Source: O2-02-FULL-42-9 sp038043025 (GTDB taxonomy: Bacteria > Pseudomonadota > Gammaproteobacteria > UBA12402). From it: a stretch of 63,840 nt of DNA. Below, piece after piece: positions 9,707 to 17,355 of the stretch; the stretch's first letter is position 1; each line of letters starts with the position of its first letter. Below the pieces are notes generated by a model. The model was not told the DNA's origin. It was given only the letters and a program-made list of their open reading frames with translations, and ran no database searches. The stretch spans positions 1 to 63,840 of the forward strand of contig JBBTCW010000041.1 of the NCBI GenBank assembly GCA_038043025.1, in the 5' to 3' direction. The position numbers were made by a program, and so were the translations under genes.

Positions 9707-10447
9707 TCAAAAGATTCCTCCGTCGCCGTTGGTCCCGCCTTTGGCGGGATTCGGAATGACAAGTTTTGTCATTACATTCAATCGCTTTTTTCCCCCTTTC
9801 CACGCCACCGCGGCGGCATAATGGGGCGCCGTATCAAATGCCTGTAACTGCCACGCACTCGCCTCTTGATCTTTGATCGATAAAATTTTTGCCGGCTGAT
9901 CGAGTGTCACGTCAAAATGATCCAACGCATAAAAAATACCTTTGCCGATGGCTTTCACAAATGCTTCCTTGCGCGTCCACGCATTATAAAACCCCGACAC
10001 TTTTTGATCATCGGATAACGCATTATACGCCTGAATTTCTTTTGCCGAAAAAAATCGATGCACGATGGCATCCATTCGATCAACGGGCTGTTGATATTCA
10101 ATATCCACCCCAATCGGATCATTTAACGTGATGGCAACCACGGCATAATCTTTACTGTGTGACAAATTAAATTGCAAGGGGTTATTTAAAAATGGCTTGC
10201 CATGCTCATTGTATTCAAACGTGATTTTATCGGGTGCACATAACAAATAGTTGGATAACAAGATTCGCAAAATGGCATGTGACACCATAAAATGATTTTT
10301 ATCACGAACAAATTTAAATTGACCCGCGCGTTTTTGTTCGATGGCGTCCAATAATAACGGCCACCGCTCCTCTATCGGTACGTTCAAATCAATCAACCAC
10401 AGATCAACTTGTTTTGAATTTAATTGAAAATCGGATCTCATATTCAT
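9707..10447 (-). CDS. 4'-phosphopantetheinyl transferase (Sfp type)
   Basis: Transfers the phosphopantetheine arm of CoA to carrier-protein serines, here presumably Ser538 and Ser1555 of the neighbouring NRPS. Of 246 aa, it shows the Sfp signatures GVDIEYQQP (Mg-binding Asp/Glu) and WTRKEAFVKAIGKG. The start chosen (MNMRSDF) overlaps the stop of the upstream coiled-coil gene in an ATGA arrangement, indicating coupling. A start 66 bp further upstream is open but would lie inside that gene. The natural domain ends near WKGGKKRLNV; the final 21 residues (MTKLVIPNPAKGGT...) are translated from a CCCGCC-TTT-GGCGGG palindromic repeat at 9734-9748. The tail is probably neutral. Confidence 0.9.
   Translation of the reverse strand: MNMRSDFQLNSKQVDLWLIDLNVPIEERWPLLLDAIEQKRAGQFKFVRDKNHFMVSHAILRILLSNYLLCAPDKITFEYNEHGKPFLNNPLQFNLSHSKDYAVVAITLNDPIGVDIEYQQPVDRMDAIVHRFFSAKEIQAYNALSDDQKVSGFYNAWTRKEAFVKAIGKGIFYALDHFDVTLDQPAKILSIKDQEASAWQLQAFDTAPHYAAAVAWKGGKKRLNVMTKLVIPNPAKGGTNGDGGIF
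9725..9770. repeat. Palindromic repeat inside the PPTase 3' end
   Basis: Perfect 6-bp stem CCCGCC/GGCGGG (9734-9748) followed by ATTCGGAATGAC. It belongs to the same family as the hairpins at 43279-43325 and 61124-61169, which share the ...GGAATGAC border and a GCCGTTGG core. It is translated as the C-terminal tail of the PPTase. Confidence 0.65.
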
Positions 10448-10857
10448 CGCAAAATTAACACGAGCAACATCACGATGAGCAACGCTACGCCACATTGCTC
10501 CCAACGTCGCCATTTTGCCACGCGACGAATACGCGCGACGGATAACCGCGCCGCCTCACGAATAGACCTTGCACTCTCTACGGTACAATATTTAAACTCA
10601 TCCAATTTCAGCAACTGAACCGATTGCGTAATACTTTTTCCCGCCTCGTTTGCCGCGACCTCTAATTGTTGACAACACTCACCCGCGACGTTTCGAAAGG
10701 TTTCCACCGTTTTTTGCATTTCATTCAAACGATCCTGGCTTTCTTGCGGCACACGCACCGATAACTCCATAACGATGTCTTCAAGTTTTTTGACGCGCTG
10801 CAACAAATTTTCCACCTGTTCAACCTCTCTATTATTCTTTTCCATCACTTGACTCAT
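10444..10857 (-). CDS. Coiled-coil protein with C-terminal membrane anchor
   Basis: A 137-aa protein not recognised as a known family. Residues 5-60 are strongly heptad-like (NREVEQVENLLQRVKKLEDI), residues 60-115 are helical, and the C-terminus is one hydrophobic helix (CGVALLIVMLLVLILR), so it is probably tail-anchored in the inner membrane facing the cytoplasm. A ribosome site GAGAGG sits 8 nt before ATG. It lies 28 bp after lptG and overlaps the PPTase gene by ATGA, placing it in the lptFG-PPTase-NRPS transcript. Its context suggests a link to peptide synthesis or envelope assembly, but this is only inference. Confidence 0.7.
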   Translation of the reverse strand: MSQVMEKNNREVEQVENLLQRVKKLEDIVMELSVRVPQESQDRLNEMQKTVETFRNVAGECCQQLEVAANEAGKSITQSVQLLKLDEFKYCTVESARSIREAARLSVARIRRVAKWRRWEQCGVALLIVMLLVLILR

Positions 10858-10885
10858 AATGCACCTCTCATATTTATTGAATAAA

Positions 10886-11950
10886 TTAACGCACTCGTCG
10901 CATCAACCACAAGCCAATGCCTAAAAAAATTAACGACGGCAAAAGCGCACCCAAAAGTGGTGGCAATTGATACACCAAACTAAATGGTCCCAAAAACCGA
11001 TTTAATAAATAAAAGAAAAAACTCACCGAAATGCCGGTCACCAAGCGCAACCCCATCGACACCGATCGCAAAGGCCCAAAAATAAAGGGGATCGCTAACA
11101 ATATCATGGCCAGTGTCGCAAACGGTTGAAAAACACGCTGCCAAAAAACAATCAAATAGGAATTCGCCTCAAACCCATTCGCTTTGCGATCAGCAATCAA
11201 CTGTTGCAAGCGCGACAACGAAACCGCGTTGGGATCTGCAGTCGAAAATTGAAACAACTCCGGTTTCAATTGCACCAACCATTGTTCTTGATCGATCATT
11301 CGCGTCATTGTCGATTTTTTTCCAAGATTTGTTTCTTGCACATCACTCAGCCACCACGCGCCATCATGATAATTTGCTTGACGAGCAAAACTCGTCGTTT
11401 TTAAACGATGATTCGCATCAAATTGATATTGCGTCACACCCAGTAATAAGGTTTTTGACAACACATTCCGAATATGAATAAAGCGATCTCCATCTCGTGC
11501 CCACATTCCTTGCTGCGTATCGAGCGCCTGCCCGCCGCTCTTGGCAATCGTTTTTTTCATATCAGCCATTCGCATTGCCGCGGGACCCAGCCATTCACCC
11601 ATGACGGTGATCACAATCAACACCGATAACGCACCAAAAAAAACAGATCGCGTGACTTGCCAAACCGAAACACCGGCCGTTCGCATCACAACCAATTCAT
11701 GGCTCGATGCCAAATACCCCAAACCTAACAAACTGCCAATTAATCCCACCATAGGAAAAAACATATAAACTGATAACGGCAACATTAAAAAAACATACGA
11801 CAGTGCAGACCCTATCCCATAGGCGCCTTTGCCGATATCAGCCATCTGCGCCACAAACAATATAAAAATTTGCAAGCCCACTAACAAAAACAATACAAGC
11901 AACGTTGCATACACAACGGTTAATGCAATGTAATTTCGTAAAATTTTCAT
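10886..11950 (-). CDS. lptG: LPS export permease LptG
   Basis: Inner-membrane permease subunit of the LptB2FG ABC transporter, which extracts lipopolysaccharide and passes it to LptC. Of 354 aa, it has the family pattern: N-terminal MKILRNYI, membrane helices near 12-35, 58-80 and 98-118, a periplasmic beta-jellyroll (about 130-260), and three C-terminal helices (272-350). The motif SSHELVVMRTAGVS is typical of LptG coupling helices. It starts 1 bp after the lptF stop, so the pair is co-transcribed. Downstream genes of the same strand are the coiled-coil protein, PPTase and NRPS. Confidence 0.93.
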   Translation of the reverse strand: MKILRNYIALTVVYATLLVLFLLVGLQIFILFVAQMADIGKGAYGIGSALSYVFLMLPLSVYMFFPMVGLIGSLLGLGYLASSHELVVMRTAGVSVWQVTRSVFFGALSVLIVITVMGEWLGPAAMRMADMKKTIAKSGGQALDTQQGMWARDGDRFIHIRNVLSKTLLLGVTQYQFDANHRLKTTSFARQANYHDGAWWLSDVQETNLGKKSTMTRMIDQEQWLVQLKPELFQFSTADPNAVSLSRLQQLIADRKANGFEANSYLIVFWQRVFQPFATLAMILLAIPFIFGPLRSVSMGLRLVTGISVSFFFYLLNRFLGPFSLVYQLPPLLGALLPSLIFLGIGLWLMRRVR

Positions 11951-11951
11951 T

Positions 11952-13082
11952 TTATATCAACCCATTGAGATGACGATTCGGTCGTGCAGAAACCATGGGG
12001 TCTTTAGACCACAACCACCCAGCCAATAACAAAAACAATCCATGCACCCACCATAATCCCAACCACGGTGAAATTTTTCCATGTTCTAACCAACTACGAC
12101 TCACGAACAACATGTTTACATAAATAATATAAATAAGCACCGCAGGCACGAGGCGCGCAAACCGCCCTTGTCGCGGATTGACGCGACTCAGCGGCACGCC
12201 TAACAATCCCAAAATAATCACCGATAAAGGCATGGATAAACGCCACTCTAATTCCGCCGCATATCCCTGCGCTTTCCACTGGCGAATGAGTTGTGCGGTT
12301 GACAATGCTTCTTCTCCTAAATTATGTCCCGAAAACACAGGTGGACTCATCCGCACACCATAAGTACTATATTTAATAATACGAAATGCATGTTGGCCAG
12401 GCACCCCTTCATACTGATAACCGGTGTCCGTCACTAAATAATGTTCGCCGGTATGAGGATCCACATGTTCATACCCATGTTTTGCCGAAATCACTGTCCA
12501 ATTTTCTGCGCCCGATGTTTTTGCCGTTGACTTCGATTGTTTTGTTTGCGCAATAAATACATCATTCATCGATTGTCGATCACGTGACATTGCCTTCACA
12601 TAAAATACTTTATCGCCACTCTTTGTGGTTTGAAACCGCCCTGGCATCAATGTTTGAAAAACCGTACTCGACTCTGCCAAATCCATTAATTGATCGCGAT
12701 GTAATTGCACAATCGGATTAACCACTATCGCTAAAATGCCAATGACCAATGCAACAAACAATGTATAGTTTATGGTAATTTTAAACAACTCGCGGCGGCT
12801 CAGCCCGCAGGCCAACAAAACAGTCATCTCGGAATCTGCATACAGCCGCCCGTAACCCAACAAAACACCGAGATATAATCCGAGTGGCAACAACATCGCA
12901 TACAAAATAGGCACCTGACATAACACCAAACGAAATAACATATTCGCCGCATATTTACCGCTCGCAACAAATCCCAAATAGCGCACAAATTGATTGCACA
13001 TGAAAATAAAAACGATCACCGTTGTAATCGCTAACAACAAATTCAACACTTCTTTTGTCAGATAACGCGTAATGATCTTCAT
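11952..13082 (-). CDS. lptF: LPS export permease LptF
   Basis: Partner permease of LptG in the LptB2FG transporter. The start MKIITRYLTKEVL gives 376 aa, the normal family length; an upstream in-frame start (13166) adds 28 residues that would cross the divergent promoter region. It has helices at both ends around a periplasmic jellyroll and the coupling motif DSEMTVLLACGLSRREL. The gene diverges from holC across about 86 bp. In many gammaproteobacteria pepA lies between lptF and holC; it is absent here. Confidence 0.93.
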   Translation of the reverse strand: MKIITRYLTKEVLNLLLAITTVIVFIFMCNQFVRYLGFVASGKYAANMLFRLVLCQVPILYAMLLPLGLYLGVLLGYGRLYADSEMTVLLACGLSRRELFKITINYTLFVALVIGILAIVVNPIVQLHRDQLMDLAESSTVFQTLMPGRFQTTKSGDKVFYVKAMSRDRQSMNDVFIAQTKQSKSTAKTSGAENWTVISAKHGYEHVDPHTGEHYLVTDTGYQYEGVPGQHAFRIIKYSTYGVRMSPPVFSGHNLGEEALSTAQLIRQWKAQGYAAELEWRLSMPLSVIILGLLGVPLSRVNPRQGRFARLVPAVLIYIIYVNMLFVSRSWLEHGKISPWLGLWWVHGLFLLLAGWLWSKDPMVSARPNRHLNGLI

Positions 13083-13096
13083 GATGTCGCTTAAGC

Positions 13097-13124
13097 TTGC
13101 AAAGGCATATATTTTTAGTACACT
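13097..13124 (+). promoter_or_regulatory. Putative sigma-70 promoter for holC-valS
   Basis: TTGCAA (13097-13102), 16-bp spacer, TACACT (13119-13124), about 45 bp before the holC start. On the other strand TTGCTA, 17 bp, AATATA lies in the same interval and could serve lptF, giving overlapping divergent promoters. This was identified by eye only. Confidence 0.4.
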
Positions 13125-13168
13125 ACATTTTAGCAACTTTTTACCAGATAGAAATGAAATTCTCAAAA

Positions 13169-13603
13169 ATGACTAAATGCGCAGATTTTTACCTAATCCC
13201 GGCAAACACAGTCACAGAGCAGTGGAAAACGGCATGTCGTCTACTGGCCAAAGCATTTGAACAGAAGCAAGACGCCTACGTCCACGTGAGCGATGCCGAA
13301 GCCGCCCAGCAATTCAACGAGTTACTCTGGACGTTTCGGGATATCAGCTTTGTCCCCCACCAGCTCGCGCTGGAATCAACCGAGATCGACGCTCCCATCA
13401 AAATCGGATACCAAACCCCGACCGCTGATGAACACAATATTCTCGTCAATTTAACCGACACGATACCGGACTTTGCAGCTATTTTTGACCGCATTATTGA
13501 AATTATCCCACAAGAAAAAACGGCTGAAATCAACGCGCGCAAACGATATAAAATTTATCAACAAAATGGCCGCGACCTCCACACACATGATTTGAGAAAA
13601 TAA
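13169..13603 (+). CDS. holC: DNA polymerase III subunit chi
   Basis: Chi subunit of the clamp-loader complex; it contacts single-stranded DNA-binding protein. The start MTKCADFYL (144 aa) matches the MKNATFYLL-type N-terminus of the family, and ATG codons upstream give unconserved extensions. Family features are visible: AAQQFNELLWTFRDISFVPHQL (E. coli: DEALWARPAESFVPHNL), an ILVNLTDTIPDF strand, and a C-terminal ARKRYKIYQQNGRDLHTHDL. The stop is 2 bp before valS, so the pair is an operon, as in E. coli. Confidence 0.9.
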   Translation: MTKCADFYLIPANTVTEQWKTACRLLAKAFEQKQDAYVHVSDAEAAQQFNELLWTFRDISFVPHQLALESTEIDAPIKIGYQTPTADEHNILVNLTDTIPDFAAIFDRIIEIIPQEKTAEINARKRYKIYQQNGRDLHTHDLRK

Positions 13604-13605
13604 CG

Positions 13606-16347
13606 ATGGAAAAATCATACGATCCAAAACAAATTGAAAATACTATTTATCAACAATGGGAATCTAAAAATTATTTTAAACCCAGCAACCGGGGCGCCGC
13701 CTATTCGATCGTATTACCACCGCCAAACATCACCGGTTATTTGCACATGGGTCATGGCTTTCAACATACACTGATGGATGCGCTCATTCGTTATCACCGC
13801 ATGAAAGGATATAATACCTTATGGCAACCCGGTACTGATCACGCGGGCATTGCGACACAAATGGTGGTTGAGCGTCAACTTGCCGCAGAAGAAAAAACAC
13901 GACATGACATCGGACGCGATTCGTTTGTCGAACGCGTTTGGAAATGGAAAGAAAATTCAGGCGACACCATTGTCAAACAAATGCGGCGTATTGGCGATTC
14001 TGTTGACTGGTCTCGCGAACGATTTACGATGGACGAGGGCCTCTCAAACGCTGTCAATAAAGCATTTATAGACCTTTATAAAAATGGCTTAATCTATCGC
14101 GGCAAACGCTTGGTGAATTGGGATCCCGTTTTACACACGGCCATTTCAAACTTAGAAGTCAATAACGGCGAGGAAGACGGTTTTTTTTGGATCATCAAAT
14201 ACCCCTTCGCTGATCAATCGGGATATATGTTGATTGCCACAACGCGACCTGAAACGATGTTGGGCGACACCGCGATTGCCGTTCATCCAAACGATGAGCG
14301 CTACCAAGCATTCATCGGAAAAGAAGTTCAATTACCTTTAACCGATCGCACGATTCCCATCATTGCCGATGATTATGTCGATCCTGAATTTGGCACCGGG
14401 TGCGTCAAGATCACGCCCGCACATGACTTTAACGATTATGAAGTCGGACAACGGCACGACTTGCCGTTCATCAACATCTTAACAAAAGACGCACGCATCA
14501 ATGAAAACGCGCCGAAAAAGTATCAAGGTTTAGATCGATTCGAGGCGCGCAAACAAATCGTTCACGATTTAAACGCATTAAATTTATTAGAAAAAATCGA
14601 GCCACGCCGCATAAAAGTGCCGCGCGGCGATCGTTCGCACGCCATTATCGAGCCTTGGTTGACAGACCAATGGTTTTTAAATGTTAAGCCGCTCGCTAAA
14701 ACCGCAATTCAAGCGGTCGAATCCGGCAAAATCAAATTTATCCCTGACACCTGGACAACAACCTATTCTCAATGGATGCACAACATCGAAGATTGGTGCA
14801 TCAGCCGACAGCTCTGGTGGGGACATCGCATTCCCGCCTGGTATGATGACGCGGGCAATATTTATGTCGGCGAAACAGAAAGCGCTGTACGCAAGCAGCA
14901 TAAGTTATCCGGCGATATTAAATTAACGCAAGACACCGATGTGTTGGACACTTGGTTTTCATCGGCTTCTTGGCCCTTTTCGACAATGGGTTGGCCGGAC
15001 ACAACGGATGAGTTAAAAACATTTTATCCCACCCGCGTACTCGTCACCGGTTTTGACATTATTTTCTTTTGGGTCGCACGCATGATTATGTTTGGTTTGC
15101 ATTTTATGCAAGACATCCCGTTTCATGAAATTTATATCACGGGTCTCATTCGCGATCACGAAGGCAAAAAAATGTCGAAGTCAAAAGGCAATGTGCTGGA
15201 TCCGATTGATTTGATCGACGGCATTGATTTAAAAACGTTAACCGAGAAGCGCACGTTCGGATTAATGCAGCCCGAAATGAAACAAAAAATCGAAAAAAAT
15301 ACCCAAAAAGAATTTCCCCATGGCATTTCAGGCTATGGCGCCGATGCATTGCGCATGACGTTTTGTGCGCTCGCCTCCACGAGCCGCGACATCTGCTTTG
15401 ATATTGGCCGATTAGAAGGTTATCGTAATTTTTGCAACAAATTATGGAATGCGACGCGTTATGTACTCATGAACACCGATAATAAAACATGGGATGAAAA
15501 AAACTTAAGCACGATCGATCATTGGATATTATCGCGTTTGCAAGCCACCATCGCTGCTTCTCATGAACATTTTAAAAACTATCGGTTTGATTTGCTCGCG
15601 CAAACGTTACATGAATTTGCCTGGCATGAATTCTGCGATTGGTATTTGGAATTATCAAAAACGATTTTATTGGGCGATGATGAAGATAAAAAAAGTGGCG
15701 CGCGATATACACTCATCCATGTGCTGGATCAATTATTACGATTGCTGCATCCGATCATGCCATTTGTCACTGAACATCTCTGGCAACAGATTGCGCCACA
15801 ACTTAACAAAACAAACGAAACGATCATGTTGCAACCGTATCCCGAAATCGACGAGCGATGGATCGATGTCAATGCCGAAAAAGAAATCGAATGGGTTAAA
15901 AGTTTTATTATCAGCATTCGCAATATTCGCGGCGAAATTAACATTCCGCCCGGCAAAAAAATTGGTCTGCTCATTCAACATGCTGCGCCGCAAGATAAAC
16001 AGCTCTTAAAAAAACACGAGGATTGTTTGTTTATGCTCGCAAAATTAGAAGCCGTACAACTCTTAAATGAAAAAGAAAAAGTCCCCGAATCCGCATCGGC
16101 TTTAATGAATGAGATGCAGTTACATATCCCGCTCGCCGGCTTAATGGATAAAAAAGCGGAGATTGCACGATTAGAAAAAGAAATTCAAAAAAATGAAAAA
16201 GAATTAGCAGGCTTACAAAAGCGCTTAGACAATCCCCGCTTTGCCGAGAAAGCGCCGCAAGATATTATCGAAAAAGCGCATGTTCAATTGATCACGCTTC
16301 AAAATACGCTGGAGACACTGCAGGCACGGTTGAAGGGGTTGAAATAA
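13606..16347 (+). CDS. valS: Valyl-tRNA synthetase
   Basis: Class I aminoacyl-tRNA synthetase that charges tRNA-Val and edits threonine. It has 913 aa (E. coli 951). The HIGH motif appears as HMGH at 47-50 and the KMSKS loop is present exactly at 522-526. The CP1 editing domain (TTRPETMLGDTAIAVHP) lies near 210-350, the anticodon-binding domain near 630-780, and the C-terminal coiled coil (KAEIARLEKEIQKNEKELAG) near 845-912. It is co-transcribed with holC. Repeats follow the stop before the convergent kdsA. Confidence 0.97.
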   Translation: MEKSYDPKQIENTIYQQWESKNYFKPSNRGAAYSIVLPPPNITGYLHMGHGFQHTLMDALIRYHRMKGYNTLWQPGTDHAGIATQMVVERQLAAEEKTRHDIGRDSFVERVWKWKENSGDTIVKQMRRIGDSVDWSRERFTMDEGLSNAVNKAFIDLYKNGLIYRGKRLVNWDPVLHTAISNLEVNNGEEDGFFWIIKYPFADQSGYMLIATTRPETMLGDTAIAVHPNDERYQAFIGKEVQLPLTDRTIPIIADDYVDPEFGTGCVKITPAHDFNDYEVGQRHDLPFINILTKDARINENAPKKYQGLDRFEARKQIVHDLNALNLLEKIEPRRIKVPRGDRSHAIIEPWLTDQWFLNVKPLAKTAIQAVESGKIKFIPDTWTTTYSQWMHNIEDWCISRQLWWGHRIPAWYDDAGNIYVGETESAVRKQHKLSGDIKLTQDTDVLDTWFSSASWPFSTMGWPDTTDELKTFYPTRVLVTGFDIIFFWVARMIMFGLHFMQDIPFHEIYITGLIRDHEGKKMSKSKGNVLDPIDLIDGIDLKTLTEKRTFGLMQPEMKQKIEKNTQKEFPHGISGYGADALRMTFCALASTSRDICFDIGRLEGYRNFCNKLWNATRYVLMNTDNKTWDEKNLSTIDHWILSRLQATIAASHEHFKNYRFDLLAQTLHEFAWHEFCDWYLELSKTILLGDDEDKKSGARYTLIHVLDQLLRLLHPIMPFVTEHLWQQIAPQLNKTNETIMLQPYPEIDERWIDVNAEKEIEWVKSFIISIRNIRGEINIPPGKKIGLLIQHAAPQDKQLLKKHEDCLFMLAKLEAVQLLNEKEKVPESASALMNEMQLHIPLAGLMDKKAEIARLEKEIQKNEKELAGLQKRLDNPRFAEKAPQDIIEKAHVQLITLQNTLETLQARLKGLK

Positions 16348-16372
16348 GTTTGTCAGCTTAGCAGATATATTG

Positions 16373-16409
16373 TTGGGCTTCGCATACGCTCAGCCCAACC
16401 TACGCGCTA
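16373..16409. repeat. Palindromic repeat (TAGGTTGGGCT family)
   Basis: GTTGGGCTT-CGCATACGCTC-AGCCCAACC hairpin 26 bp after valS, related to the hairpin at 4737-4770. Its position between convergent genes would suit a bidirectional terminator, although there is no T-run. Confidence 0.6.
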
Positions 16410-16423
16410 CGCGCTTCTCCACA

Positions 16424-16550
16424 CTCATGCGAACAGGTCGGTCTCAGCTCAGAGGACGCAAAGCGTCCATCTGATTCTAAATAATTCATCATTACTTCTG
16501 GTAAATGCCATTCTAACGATGAATACCTGCTTACCTCTGAGCTGAGGATT
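16424..16550 (-). repeat. TCCTCAGCTCAG element, copy at kdsA 3' end
   Basis: A 127-bp dispersed repeat read on the minus strand from TCCTCAGCTCAGAGG to CCTGTTCGCATGAG, with inverted GAGCTGAG-type ends. The middle contains GCATTTACCAGAAGTAATGATG, shared with copies at 22903 and 59081. Its first codons form the KdsA C-terminus (S-S-A-Q-R-stop). Confidence 0.8.
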
Positions 16551-17352
16551 TAACTATTGCATCGATATTTTTAAGTTGAATTAAGAGGGCTTTCATCTGC
16601 GCAAGCGGCCACATGTTCGGGCCGTCGCTTAATGCTTTATCGGGGTCGGGATGCGTTTCCATAAAAACACCCGATACGCCCACCGCAATCGCCGCGCGCG
16701 CAAGCGCGGGAATAAATTCACGCTGTCCACCCGTTGCATTACCTAAACCACCCGGCAACTGTACCGAATGCGTTACATCCATCACGACAGGACAATGGGT
16801 GTCGCGCATCACGACAAGTGAGCGCATATCCGAGACTAAATTATTATAACCAAACGATGCACCACGTTCACACACCATCAATTGTTCATTGCCCGTTATC
16901 CGCATTTTTTCAACCACGTTTTTCATATCCCATGGCGATAAGAACTGACCTTTTTTAATATTGACCGGCAATTTTTGATTCGCTACGCGTTGCATAAAAT
17001 CGGTTTGACGACATAAAAATGCCGGTGTTTGCAACACATCAACAACCGACGCGACTTCATCGAGCGGTGTGTTTTCATGTACATCGGTCAAGATCGGCAC
17101 TCGCACCTGTTCTTTCACTTTGCGCAATACTTCAAGTCCTGCGGCCATGCCCAATCCACGAAAACTTTGATGCGATGAACGATTGGCTTTGTCGAATGAC
17201 GCTTTAAAAATAAAAGGAATCTTTAATTCTTGTGTCAATAATTTTAATTGTGCCGCAATTTCTAAGGTTAAGCTTTCGCTTTCAATGACACAGGGACCAG
17301 CGATTAAAAAAAACGGTTTGTCTAAGCCGACGTCGAAGTTGCATAGTTTCAT
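16531..17352 (-). CDS. kdsA: 3-deoxy-8-phosphooctulonate synthase (KDO-8-P synthase)
   Basis: Condenses phosphoenolpyruvate with arabinose 5-phosphate to make KDO-8-phosphate for LPS. The TIM-barrel signatures are clear: FFLIAGPCVIESE, FKASFDKANRSS, TDVHE and DVTHSVQLPG. It has 273 aa against 284 in E. coli. Its last codons (SSAQR) and stop come from the dispersed TCCTCAGCTCAG element, so the native C-terminus has been cut and replaced. It starts 3 bp after pyrG (ribosome site AGGGAT), forming a pyrG-kdsA operon. Confidence 0.95.
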   Translation of the reverse strand: MKLCNFDVGLDKPFFLIAGPCVIESESLTLEIAAQLKLLTQELKIPFIFKASFDKANRSSHQSFRGLGMAAGLEVLRKVKEQVRVPILTDVHENTPLDEVASVVDVLQTPAFLCRQTDFMQRVANQKLPVNIKKGQFLSPWDMKNVVEKMRITGNEQLMVCERGASFGYNNLVSDMRSLVVMRDTHCPVVMDVTHSVQLPGGLGNATGGQREFIPALARAAIAVGVSGVFMETHPDPDKALSDGPNMWPLAQMKALLIQLKNIDAIVKSSAQR

Positions 17353-17355
17353 TTT

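Noticed and set aside
9547..9762. 71-codon frame between the PPTase and NRPS genes
   Set aside because: It is composed of repeat sequence and a duplicated PPTase fragment, with no ribosome site or conserved protein character.
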